Source: Thinopyrum elongatum
Taxonomy: Eukaryota; Streptophyta; Magnoliopsida; Poales; Poaceae
Direction: 5' to 3'
Length of the DNA stretch: 64,000 bases
NCBI GenBank assembly: GCA_011799875.1
Contig: JAAAXO010000416.1
Span: 398,190 to 462,189 of the forward strand
The notes under the pieces are model-generated. The model had not been told where the DNA came from. It was given only the letters and a program-made list of their open reading frames with translations, and searched no databases. How positions within the stretch are numbered: the stretch's first letter is position 1; each line of letters starts with the position of its first letter. The position numbers and the translations under genes were made by a program. Of this stretch, positions 12,350-23,569 are shown one piece after another.

Positions 12350-13160
12350 GGGTAACAGACACGTGGCCTCCACCGTAACGGGTCGCTGTTAAGCTATCGA
12401 GTTCCAGTTTGGATCCGATAACCCGTTAACAGCCCGGACCAATGGGGATTTTCAACATGTAAAATTCTCAATGGCCAGAGGAACCACGTGTCGGCTCACC
12501 GTTGGGACAGATGTCATCCACTCATTGGACCGCAGGCGCCTATGATACGTCGACACGTGGCACGACCCAATAGAGGCCCATTCCGGTGAAAAGGCCGGCC
12601 CACGGAAAGCATGTTAACGGCCTGTTCGCATATAGCCCATTTACAGCCCGCGAACTCACGGCCCGTTATGGCCTATCCGAATTGGGCCCAGTTGCGTCAT
12701 CTGGGCCGTCCAATATGATTCCAGCCCGTTGTAACTTCCGACCCATGTATGGCCCATGACGTCTTTCGGCCCATACGAGGCCCTTTGTAACTCTGGGCAC
12801 ACTAAAGGCACGATGTGAAACTGGCCCATAATGAACAGTGTATCACTTTATACCCATTAACGGTTCATTATTCCGTAGGCCATCTCCAGCCCGTGTTACC
12901 TTTCGCCCTTCTAAGGGCCCATTTATTCTTGGGCTAATTTCCAGAATTCGGTTACTTACGGTCCGTTACTGGCCTGTTCCGTTTATGGGCCAAATTCAGC
13001 CCGTGGTTACAGTCGGCCCGATTATGGCATGTGGGCTGTTTTCATAGCGTCATCAAATACGGCCTATTAACGGCCCGTTATGGTCGGGCCATAAACAGAC
13101 GATTTCCACTCTAGCCCGTTTTCGGCCTATTTTGCGGACCGTTATTTGTCCACGAATAGT
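12350..13160. repeat. left subterminal repeats of the CACTA
   Basis: Short phrases such as CGGCCCGTTA, GGCCCAT and CAGCCCG recur every 20-40 bases in both orientations. Subterminal motif clusters of this kind are where TNPA-type proteins bind in En/Spm-like elements. Just inside the end (12150-12340) another motif, CATAGAAGTG or CATCACGGAAGTG, repeats and also occurs near the right end (about 46850-46920). Confidence 0.65.
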
Positions 13161-13322
13161 ACGGCCCATGTTTGGCCAAACGATTATTCGGCCCGTAGAA
13201 GGCCCATTGATTATACGGCCCATAGAAGGCCCATGGATCCTACGGCCCGTAGAAGGCCTATGGATCCTACAGCCCGTAAGAGGCCCATAGTCACTACAGC
13301 AGGTAGCAGGACCATGGTTACA
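13161..13322. repeat. six-unit 27-bp tandem array
   Basis: Six consecutive units of exactly 27 bp start at 13161, 13188, 13215, 13242, 13269 and 13296. Most begin with CGGCCC or CAGCCC at the second base and carry GTAGAAGGCCCATGG or a close variant. The last unit is the most diverged. The array lies at the inner edge of the left subterminal region. Confidence 0.85.
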
Positions 13323-13643
13323 ATGGTCTGTGTGTTGCCATGGTTATTGTGTCCTAGTTATAAAAATAGGTTATTGTGGCCACTAGAAAAACACGGAAAA
13401 AGAACTGCAGTGACTACAAGCAAACAACTAAACAAGACAATAAGGAAATAAATAAGCAAGCAACTAACGCTAGGCTATTACGGCTATTACACATATTACA
13501 TCTACTGGGCATCAAAGTTCGCCACCAGTGCAAATATAGGGAACAAAGCAGCATATTACATATATTGGCCGTCTAAATTGACCACCAGTGCAAATAAACG
13601 CGGCAGCAAAACAAGTCCATAACTGAAACAACTTCAGAAGAGC

Positions 13644-16600
13644 TCAAGAAACGTTATCCTGGGTATCCACCATGCTGGCAATAAGCTTAGCAAGCTTATT
13701 AGCTTTCTCCTGTTTGGCACTAAAATCCTCCAATGCTTGTTGTTGCACCAGAAAGTATGCATCTGAATTCTCCAGGGACTTCTGCAGTCCTTCGGCTTCT
13801 TGTCACAGCACAGCTAATCGATGTCTTTCATCTTGTAGTTGAGACTCAAGAAACCGAACTGATTTAGACAGTGAGTTCGAATAGCTTGTGCCAGCGGTAG
13901 TGGCTAGTAACTCGAACACTACACCAAGACAGGACTTTGGGGTTGTCTCACTGTCTTCAAGATAGTTTTCCTTAGCTGTTTTATCAGCTTTGTTGGAGAC
14001 CAACAAGGATGTCTCACTATCCTGAACCTTATCTGCATTACTTCCTTTATCATTGCTTAATAAGGCACTCTTCCCCAATATTCTGTTAGCATTCTAAAAG
14101 AAGAAACAAGCAGACACATAACAGGTTTAGCATGTAGTATATGAAACTCATTTCGGTGAACCAGTTCATTAGTAAGGTGGACAGGATTAAACTATCAAGT
14201 CTTCTATTGCCAAGTAGTACATAATAAAAGCATCAAACAAACATATACTATGTCCTATGGTCACTACACTGTCTTGCCAAATCAAAATAGAGACATGGTT
14301 CAAATCATATCAGTTCAAGACAAAGCAGCATTGAAAGAATACAAAGCGTGGAAAACTACATGGCACAACAAGATTTCAGATGGGTACCACAGGTCTACAT
14401 GTACAATAACACTATTGGCTCTGTTGTGATGCTAGTAATGTGCATGATATGAGAAGTCAACTGTATACACAATTGAAATTGAAATCAACAGAGCTATTTA
14501 TAAGAGCAAACCTGTTAAAGAAACATGCTTATACATACCTGTTGTGCCATTGGAGTTTCGATTGGATCCTTCAATTTAAAAATAAGTTTGTATGAGTAAA
14601 TACAGTGCTACAAGAGCAAAGCAATATGCACGATGGCAATGGAATCTTAAATGAGAACAGTTGTTCTTCAGGTTTAAGCACTTATTCTACACGAACAGAG
14701 TACAGTAAGACGTAGGCATATAGTACTTCAAAATAAAAAATGAGCTCATAGAACTTACCACATTCTTGGTTCGGGACCAGTACAGAACAAGGCGTTCCCA
14801 GTCATCGTCCCGTAAATGTGTGTCAGGAGAACGTAAGGGAATTTGATGAGTTTCTTTGCCAGTGAAGTACGTTTTCTTCAGTAATTCTGATACTGCCACC
14901 AAGCATTCTTGAAGATAGTAGAGGTATTAGCACAGGTTACCTCATCCTGAGTTTCCAAATCGGTCCTTCTCTATAGAGAAAAATGGGAAAATTTGCTGTA
15001 TTATAACCATCATGGAGGTAGAATGTATTTGACAAAGCAAAGTAATTGCCATGAATAACATTACTTACACATAACTCCTGGACGAACACCTGCAACTGGC
15101 ATTTTCCTTCATCTTCCGTATAATATTTCCATGATGGGAAGATACGCACATAGGATTTAACAAATGAGATAGATGCTAAACTACGAATGGCTGGTTGTGC
15201 TTCCTCCACAGGAATAGGTGTACTAACTGGTGGAGTTGGGGTTCGCCGTGGTAGTACTGGCGCTTTGGGCACTGGAGCTGCTTTACTAACTACTCTTGTT
15301 TGGGAGCTCTGTGGTGGAGATGGTGCTGTGTCAACAGGAATTGGGTTACTATCTGCTGGGGTTGGGGTTAGATTGGGTGAAGCTAGTTCTCTGTCCATCG
15401 CAGTAGGGGTACAATCTGCGAGAGTCTGGGTTATGTGTGGTAGGGCTGGTTCTCGTGCATGTACAACCGGAGTGCTATCTTCACCAAGAGGTAGCACTGT
15501 TTTATTTGAAGACTGTGTTTTTACTCCGTTAGATACTGCCATCACCCGCTCCAATTCAAATGGCTGATAAACAGGAAACATAGTTGAATGTACAGACCTT
15601 GTATGAGAGACAGATGCAATAAATAGTGTGAAAAAAAGAGGGCATGAAATAGTTGACATGTATATTGTTTAACTAAAAAAGATAGCATGACATAATTTCA
15701 CATATATGATGTCTATCTAAACTGGATAGCATAGCATGACATAATTCAAAGATATGATGACTAACTAAACAGGATGGCATGAGATAATTATATGATGTCT
15801 TTAGTAAACAGGTTCGCATGACATAATTCACATACATATTATCTAAGTAATCAGGATCGCATGATTTAATTCACATATGTGATTTATATACTAAGCAGAG
15901 GGCATTCGCATATATGATGTCTGAACTAAGAACATTGTGTTGAATATTATGTATATGATGTCTAAACTATGCAATGCAAGACACCATATGCATGATATGA
16001 GCAGTATAACCGTGCCAAGTTAGAGCATACACCTCGGTGGGGAAATAGGACTGGTCATCTATCTCTGAATCCATCTCTGAGGAGCTATCGGGACCCAGCA
16101 AGAGATCTGCTTCGACAGGTAGCACTGTCTGCTCTGAAGACCTTATTTTCACTCCAGATTTTTCTATCACCCACTCAAATGGCTGATTCACAGGAAGAGT
16201 AGTTTAATCTAAAAACATTGTCGATAAATGGAAATGTAATGAAGAAAAGATTGGCAAGATATCATTCAAATATATGATGCATGGTTAAACAGGATGGCAT
16301 TGCATATTTCACATATATTATGGATGGCTAAAAGAGATGAGACTACATAATTCTCATATATGATATAGAAACTAAACACGTGGCATTACAGAACATGTCT
16401 AAACTAAGCAGATGACATATAAGATGTCGAAAGTAGGCACTGCAAGGCAACATATGCATGATATGACCAACATCATCATGCCAAGTTAGAGCAAACACCT
16501 TGGGGGGTAAATAGGAGTGGTCAGCTGCATCTGAATCCGCTTCAGAACAGATATCTTCCTCTGGATTATAATCTGGAGAGGGGGGGGGGGGGAGGGCTTG

Positions 16601-17206
16601 CCATTGAACCCACCATGGAGCGATGTCTGCATGACATTGTATTGCCGCGTAAAACTCTTCTCTTTTTCTCTACATGTTCAGCATGACTATGTACAATATC
16701 TGACATGCATACGAAAAAAAAATATAGTGAGATTATGTAAGGAGAGCATGTAGAAATCTAGAGTGATGGTAACAACTAGTGGATGGATCCAAAAATAATG
16801 ATAGCAGGCTGATGATAGCTTTAATTTAATAAAAAGATAGATGATGATTGCTTTACTATTTGTGTCCCACCCAAGATGAACAACATAGGCATACCCTAGG
16901 TGAACCAGATAATAGACAGAGATACTATTCATTGCTGTCTCGATATGTGCCCCACAAGTAATTTTAAAACTCAAGTTTGAACATTAATTTGGACCTGACT
17001 TGGAGTCTAAGAGGTGAACAAGACGATAAAATAGCAGGTAATATTAAGCAATGCATAACATAAGCAGAAACAAAAGAGTGCGACCTCTCTTGTGGACCCA
17101 TGTACTCCTTAGGTTCATCTGCTGAGTTGATGATGGTGATGTAGTTGCGGTGGGTGCCAGTGGCAGGGAAGGAGATCTGAGGCGGCGAAAGACGGTCAGG
17201 AGTCAT
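13644..17206 (-). CDS. TNPA-like CACTA protein gene (plant Transposase_24-type domain), multi-exon
   Basis: Exons on the minus strand: about 17206-17090 (start, MTPDRLSPPQISF), 16671-16499 (REEFYAAIQCHADIAPWW), 16182-16033, 15563-15069, about 14900-14759, 14568-14539 and 14093-13644. Donors and acceptors are GT-AG where I could place them; the 16182-16033, 15563-15069 and 14568-14539 exons are whole codons long. The 14.8-kb exon holds KKTYFTGKETHQIPLRSP and DDDWERLVLYW, characteristic of the plant En/Spm-type transposase family (PF03004). The middle is Pro/Thr-rich and the C-terminus is a glutamine/glutamate-rich probable coiled coil. Such proteins bind subterminal repeats of the transposon. 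One in-frame TGA (13803-13805) precedes the natural end by 53 codons. Joins around 14.9 and 17.1 kb are uncertain. Confidence 0.7.
15660..16470. repeat. degenerate 45-50-bp tandem repeats in introns of the TNPA-like gene
   Basis: In the introns at 15660-15965 and 16255-16470, variants of GGCATGACATAATTCACATA followed by TATGATGTCTAAACTAA recur at roughly 45-50-bp spacing, at least six times in the first block and three to four in the second. The exon between them (16182-16033) does not share the repeat. Confidence 0.65.
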
Positions 17207-17335
17207 GATGTCTGATTTGGTGGATGCTTCTGTCGATGGAGCAGCTCAGGTGAGGTGGACGACGTCGCAGCAGGAGCAGGACAAACCACACAAAGTTTTC
17301 TTCGACACCTATCTGTAACTGAAGTAATTCTGTAA

Positions 17336-17729
17336 GGGCTCCTTTGGCTTGCAGGATTCTAAAAACGCAGGGATAGGAAAAACACCAGAATAGGATAGGA
17401 ATGCACGTGGGAAACTGAGCATTTGTAAACATAGGATTTCTGTCAACTTGGGTGTTTGGTTAACAGGAATTGGAAAAGCAGAGGAATGCAAAGAAACATG
17501 GCCAAATTAAAGTGAAACCATATGAAAGTGTGTACAGTTAGAATGTTATTCTGCCACTAATGCACTTAGTCTTGTTTTCATGCATAGGATTTTGAAAAGT
17601 AGATCCAGGTGGATATTTTTCTCCATTCCTTTCAATGAAATGCATGAATAATTGAATAGTAGAGTGCCATAAGAAAATTTCCTATTGCTATTTTTTTCCT
17701 TCACTTTTTCCTTTGAACCAAAATAGCCC
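17336..17729. mobile_element. Tourist (PIF/Harbinger-type) MITE, 394 bp
   Basis: It starts GGGCTCCTTTGG and ends CCAAAATAGCCC, imperfect inverted termini, flanked on both sides by TAA (17333-17335 and 17730-17732). The 3-bp TAA/TTA duplication is diagnostic of Harbinger-group elements. It lies just upstream of the TNPA-like start codon. No coding capacity. Confidence 0.75.
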
Positions 17730-17754
17730 TAATGGATCGACATGAATGTAGAGT

Positions 17755-19045
17755 AATAAGTGATGCGACAAGTGTACAACCTCTTTCGCGTAGCCGTGTC
17801 GACCTCAGCATCATTGGGTTGGTCGCTGAAGAAGTTGCGGCAGAGGTGGTTGTCGAAGGTGTGGAGGAAGATCTGAGGCCTCTATAGACGGCGTCCAGGG
17901 CACTGCTCTGTTTTGATGGATGGTTCCGTCGTTGGAGCAGCTCCGGCAAGCCGTAAGACGTCGAGGTTGATGCAGAACAAGACAGACATCGTTAATCTCA
18001 AGTGGGATTCTAATAGCATCTCCAATAGATGATGTAAAATACATTACCAAAAAGTGATAGATGTAAAATTTACATCACGAAAAAACACCTGACTACAACA
18101 GATGAAGTAAAAACTGTTGACTCTGAACTTAACTGTCAAAATAGAAATTTACTGTGGAATCTGAATGTTACTGTCGAAACTGAACGCACTGGTAGCAGAG
18201 AGGCACTTCACATGTAGTTTAGACGGCTTGAGCACTAGTAGTAGAGAAACCGTGATCTAAATCAGCAGGCGATCGACTGGGAACATAGTAGCAGATAGCA
18301 GCCGGAGCAGCAGCACCTGGAGGAGCAGCGCGAACTAGAGCCAGAGCAGCAACTCGTGTAGCTGCAGCAGCCCGTGTACCAGCATCAGCAGCACGAGCGA
18401 GAGCAAGAGCAGAGCAGCAGCACGAGCGAGGGGGAGAGCAGAGCAGCAGCGCGACCGAGCGAGAGACGGAGCAGCAGCAGCTCCGGCTGGTATGGATGCC
18501 TCCGCCGTAGGAGCCTCGCTCTGGGGGAGAGCCGCCGTGGAGATGTCGCCGGCGGCGCCGACTACGAGGTAGCCGCGCCATGGGGGAGCGCGATCGAGCA
18601 CCGGCGGTGCCGGGAGGTCAAGTTAAGGAGAAGGTGCGATGCGATGAGTGTACAACCTCTTTGGTGGCGCCGAGTAGGCCTCGGCTTCGTCTGAAAAGTC
18701 GGTGAGGATGCTGCGGTTCCGGTGGAGCAGGTTAAGGCGGCGCTGTGGGGATGGAGCAGCCGCGATAGACGAGGCGATCATCGGAGCAGCTCCTTGGAGG
18801 TGGAGGACGGGGGGCTGAACCAGCGGGACGACGAGATCGACGATGGATCCTCATCCGGGGCTTTTGATGAGGGACGTCGAGCTGTTGCGGTGGGCGACGT
18901 CGTCGAGAAGAGGCTCCGGCTGGGCAGCGGTGGGGTGGGGTTTCGCGGCTAGAGCAGAGAGGTTATGGCTGCCTGGGATTTCGAATGGCGAAAAGGAGGT
19001 GATGGGAGGGGGAAACCATGACTTAGGGACGCGCTTGTCCAAAAT
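17755..19045 (-). other. duplicated leader/promoter exons upstream of the TNPA-like gene
   Basis: A segment beginning with the phrase GTGTACAACCTCTTT (17772 and 18648) and continuing through GCTGAAGAAGTTGCGG-like text occurs twice. One copy is at 17755-17960 and the other, longer, at 18640-18900. Upstream of the second copy, minus-strand 19042-18851 reads MDKRVPKSWFPPPITSFSPF, a low-complexity but open stretch that may be a leader exon. Between the copies lie an A/T-rich stretch (18000-18230) and a CAG/GAG-rich run (18370-18490). Upstream promoter duplications are plausible in CACTA elements, but function here is inferred. Confidence 0.4.
18365..18490. repeat. CAG/GAGCGA-rich low-complexity tract
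   Basis: AGCAGCAGCACGAGCGAG-type phrases repeat imperfectly. Open frames across it on both strands are compositional. Confidence 0.7.
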
Positions 19046-19049
19046 GTAG

Positions 19050-20040
19050 GGTGTGTTACTAAAGTACCCCCATCGATTTGATCTAGCGGCCCTATTGGCT
19101 AAGGGTTAGAAGGGGGATTTCGCGTGTCGGGATTTGGCAGCTGGAGGGAGTTTTCGCGCGCGTTGTAATTTCGGGATAGCAAGGCGCGGGTTGTGAAGTC
19201 ACGAGTTTTGGGAGCACGATATCTGAATTTTCGGGATAACAAGGCGCAGGTTGAATTTTAGGGACAAGCCTAACGTGTAATATTGTACGTACCAAATCAA
19301 TTCGCACTTCCCTCAACGAAAAAAATGGAAAAAATAAAACTATTCGCACCATACATAGAGAGAGTCTTGTCCTGTTTTACTATACAAATACTATTCAAAG
19401 CTATGAATCCATATTATGTCCAATTAAATTTTTTCGCTGGCTGTATAATGCATGTAACCTACTCATACGAACATTTTAGTGCATTCCAAATGTCTATATT
19501 ACCGCTGCAATTCGAACTAAATTTGAATTCATTTCTCTATTTGAATAAGAATCTACAATCATGATTGTTGCCAACTTAAACCATCATTCGTGTATTATCT
19601 TAAAAACACACCACATGATTACCTTTAGAGATAGATATGAACTATGTGTACTATATGAACTTGAATTCAAAATTTTGAATACACTTGATGTTGATTCCAA
19701 ATAATAGTACATTTGATGTACTAACTAGATCTTCATAATCTAAACCATGTTTCATACGTACGCTGTGTTTATCACACAAAGTATAGTGCCCCGCCCCCTA
19801 CATTATGACAAGTATTTAGCCCTGAGCTGTAAAAGCCACACATTATCACAAATTCAAATAAATGTTCTATATATTATATGTAGTATAACATGTTTATAAC
19901 CACACCATGCGTATTACCATTATATATATTCATGCATGCGTCGGTTTAAAACACTATGATATCTTCTTCAAATATCCGAATCCACTTTTATAATGAATTA
20001 TGATCTCTATTCGTCTTTTACACCCACACAATCTTCTTAT
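19050..20040. other. A/T-rich stretch without recognised genes
   Basis: A pair of direct repeats, TTTCGGGATA.CAAGGCGC, occurs at about 19167 and 19233. The rest is A/T-rich with no sustained frame and no transposon ends that I can identify. Confidence 0.5.
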
Positions 20041-21350
20041 CTTTGTAACTAGCGCTAACTTTCTCTCGTGCATGCACACGCCCGCCTCCCTCTCATCCTC
20101 CCTCAGCATTCTCTAGCTCCATCGCGCACATTCGTCATTTCACTTTAGGTCGTTCACCCACGATGTGTGTAGGCCCCCAGCTCCTTCTTTCCGGCACACA
20201 CCGATCGATATACCTCTCTAGCCAGGTGTGCCTACCACAAACACAAGATTTCCCTTTTCTCTTCTACCATCCATGCCTCACTCCCGCCCCTCTTTTCATC
20301 AATCAAATACTCGCACACTCCTTCCCCCTCGATATAGTAGGCCTCTCGCACCACCTCCTAGCTGCATCCCTCTCTCTCTCTATCCTTCTCTCCGGGTCTT
20401 ATTTGCTTCTAACACATACATGCATGTATACCGATCGATCTCCCTACATATAACTAGGTCGACTATAACTCTTTTTCCCCCGCATCGATCGACGTACCTC
20501 AAAGTTATGTCTCTCCCTCTCTTCGACAAAGGGCGATTGATCTTCCTACGTAGTTACGTCTGCTTACCACAGCCATATCGTCCCCCCTCATCATTCGTGC
20601 ATGCCTCCTGGCCTGTCTCTCACACGCACGTGCACAGATAGGCAGGCATCCCTTCTCTTATTGATATTGCACGAGTGCCCTCCGTTTGTCTAGCAGGCCT
20701 CTCCCACCATTTATGAGAAGCAACTCCACCACCAACCCCTCCGACACTCTAGCTCTGTCTCTCTCCCAACCTTATTCCTCTCCTACACATATGCATGGAT
20801 GCCGATCGATCTCCCTCAATACATAAGGTAGGTCTCTCTCCTCCTCCACACATATACCAGCCATTCTACCTCTATAGTTAGGTCTCTGCCCCCCCCCACC
20901 CCCCCACACACACTGATAGTCGAACGTTGTAGGTAGGTATCCATGCCACAGAGACAAACTGCACCTGTCCCCTCTCACGTTCCAGTAGGCCAGCCACCCT
21001 ATATCTTTGACGTGGGCACACACAAATTCGATGGCACTCTTTATCGATCGTGCACACACACACACACACTTCATCCCTCTCTTCGATTCTATGGATAACT
21101 CACACCGATGATACCTTCACTCTCTTCTCGTGGATCGCCCCCTCTATATATATGATATATCCAGGCCTCTGTTTCACACACATTGCATATGTTACATTTT
21201 TTGTTTGAAATATCATCGACACATATTCCCTGTCTATCTCTCACGCATCCCCCCCAAAAAAAAAACACTCACGAACCCACACACTATCTCTCTCAAGGTT
21301 TGTATCTCTCTCACACAAACCCACGTAGGTGGTGTACGTACACGGAGAGA
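20040..21350. repeat. CT/CA-rich low-complexity tract with internal duplications
   Basis: TCTCTC, CACACA and a C run (about 20887-20905) dominate. A phrase of the form CCGATCGATCTCCCT is repeated (20429, 20800) with flanking ACATAT.AGGT, so the tract grew by segment duplication. Plus-strand frames here are Ser/Pro/Leu-rich artefacts of composition. Confidence 0.55.
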
Positions 21351-21537
21351 ATAGGTGCACGTACTCACGCTTCGTGCCCAGCCACACCCGCGCGGGTACA
21401 CGGTGGAGCTCATTTCTGTATGAAATGGCAGCCCACGTGCTAATTTGAGCGCGTGTAGCGGTTGTTTACCTACGGAGGTCGTGTACCACGCGTGCACGAA
21501 ACAAAGTTCGACTTGATGCGTTGGCGCGTTATTTTTA

Positions 21538-23514
21538 CTAGCACACATGCCCGTGCGTTGTAACGGGACAATATAAGAATGGCTCAAGACCCCCACTGGT
21601 TCGAGTTCTCTAGTTCAACATGGCTCCCTGCTCGTGCCACCACTTGGTTGCTTCACCGTTAGTTCATTTTGCCATTAAAATAAGCCATCCCACATACAAA
21701 ACTTTTTTTGAGGAGCCCACATACCAAACTTGCATTAAAAAGGATAAATTTGAAACCGTATATTCGTGATTGATCCATGCATTAGTAATTAGTCGAAATT
21801 GCTTGAGATGCATATGATATATGTACGTGGTCCAGCATGGCATGCACAAATAAAGATGATCAATTTTCTCCCCTCGTTGATCGGAAAAAAATTGTGTGCG
21901 ACCCTGGTCGTACCCTCTTTGTCCTTAGAACCTCTTCCTCGGCTAAGTGCCGACGCGTGGCAAAACAAATCTGAAAGGTTCTTCTCCATTGCCGCATGCT
22001 CTCAGTGCCGCCGCCGCCGCAACTCTTCAATTTCGTGGAACCACCGTTGCTCCGTCTTCCCTCCCTCTTCTCTCTTCCTCTCGTCTCAAATCACAACACG
22101 ACGGCATCTCAGTTATTTGGGTAGCGCCTCCTCGCCAAAGTTGTGACGGTTGCAACCTCTATCAATGGTGCCAGTAGATGGGCTGAACTACAGGCAGGTC
22201 TTGCGGCCGGCGTGTGAACATCACCTCCCGTCCAGGATGTGGTGGCTACTACCAGCCCGAGTTGCACTGCCGTGACCTAAGCAGGTTGAAGCAGTAGTGG
22301 TGGCCTTTGCTACAGTTAGCGGCCACAGTGGCCAGAAATTGGATGAGCAGCGGTTGCAATCACAAGTCGACAACGACCATGGACGGAAGCACAAACATTT
22401 TATTGCTTTATGTTTTTTTTTCACACGTCAGCAAATGGAGAGGGTCCAGTGAACTGGAGTGTGTGACCCTGTCATATTAGGAGAGGGTCCATTATTTAGC
22501 ACTAATCCGCCTTAATTATAGAAGCCCATATCCATGCGTTCACATTCCCATTCAATTACGGCACACATTTCTATTTTAATGAGAGCCAACAATCAGCTGC
22601 GTACACTTCCTTTCCAATCAAGTTTACATGCAACGCAAGGTGTTCCACGTCAACACAAAAAGTTTACATGCAATGAATGGCAGCCCACAAACTCCTCTAA
22701 TTATTTGCAAAGGTCACGCTCATGCTCACCATTTAATTTAATGTGATCCCATCAATTAAGGCACGCACCTTCAGCCCACAAATCACTCTTTTCCAATCGA
22801 GTTTACAGCATGCAGTGCTTGGTGCCCCACCAATCCCTTTTAATTATGCAATACTCGTCTTTAATGTGATTTCAATCCAATCAATTACGGCACATTTAGC
22901 CCACAAATCCTTCCTTTCCAATCGAGGCATCTCCTCTGTTTGTTCTATTATCCGTTCTTTGATTTTGAAGGTTGACTGTTGATATTCTACGCAATTTGTG
23001 GCGTATATAAATTGAAATTATTTGACGTAATGAACCGAGGTGGCATTATTTAATTGTGAATACGCGTCCTTTTCTTTCTTAATATAAAATCTCTCTTTTA
23101 TTTTTTAAGCCCACTTGCGTGGCTTCTGGCCATAAAAATTCCTCTAATTTTTTTAAAAGCCAAAAAGAATTTCTTTAGTAGAATCGGCTCGCAGCCCATA
23201 AGTGCAGCGGCTGCCCAGTACAGAGGCTTGGAACTGATTTTTTATTCCGAATTCAAAACAACTCGGCCCATAAGTAACTTTATTAAGTAGGTAACCGGAT
23301 TTTCTATCATGATAGGGTTCCTAGCCTAATTGGCCCCCCTTGTATTGTGTGGACGGTAGCTCTGAAGTTCGAATCCCATGCTACCAGATTTTTTGATCCG
23401 AATTAGTACCACCTTGAAAACTTCAAAAAAACTCAAAAAATTCCAAAAATAATAATATAGGTGAACGGATGAAAAAATCAGCGAAACGCACCTTACTTTA
23501 TTAGTAGGTATAAA
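21538..23514 (-). mobile_element. non-autonomous Helitron, about 2 kb, minus orientation
   Basis: On the minus strand the 3' end shows the stem CCCGT...ACGGG, an 8-base spacer CATGTGTG, and CTAG (21541-21538) followed by T. That is a Helitron 3' terminus. The other end (23514) reads TTTATACCTACTAATAAAG, one base away from the usual Helitron TC start. Flanking DNA on both sides belongs to the leader of the first gene-like unit and reads continuously if the element is removed. It contains degenerate repeats (22548-22930) and a GC-rich stretch (21900-22300) that may be captured, but no RepHel protein. Confidence 0.6.
22548..22930. repeat. three-copy degenerate repeat inside the Helitron
   Basis: The phrases CAATTACGGCACACATTT / AGCCCACAAATC / TTTCCAATC.AGTTTACA occur in order three times, starting near 22552, 22750 and 22877, with spacing of about 130-200 bp. 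Confidence 0.6.
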
Positions 23515-23569
23515 AATAAAGTTATATTGCTCAATGGCACGTATACAGAATATAAAACAATTTTTATGG

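Noticed and set aside
13161..13322. CRISPR-like regular repeats
   Set aside because: The 27-bp units are head-to-tail with no spacers, and the genome is a plant; they are CACTA subterminal repeats.
14937..15659. Stand-alone 240-codon Pro/Thr-rich protein
   Set aside because: It is one exon (15563-15069) of the TNPA-like gene read through both splice sites; the ends are intron.
20163..20641. Plus-strand frames of 96 and 137 codons
   Set aside because: They are translations of CT-rich low-complexity DNA.
23318..23392. Functional tRNA gene
   Set aside because: A and B boxes are present but the acceptor stem does not pair and the T arm is broken; kept only as a finding.
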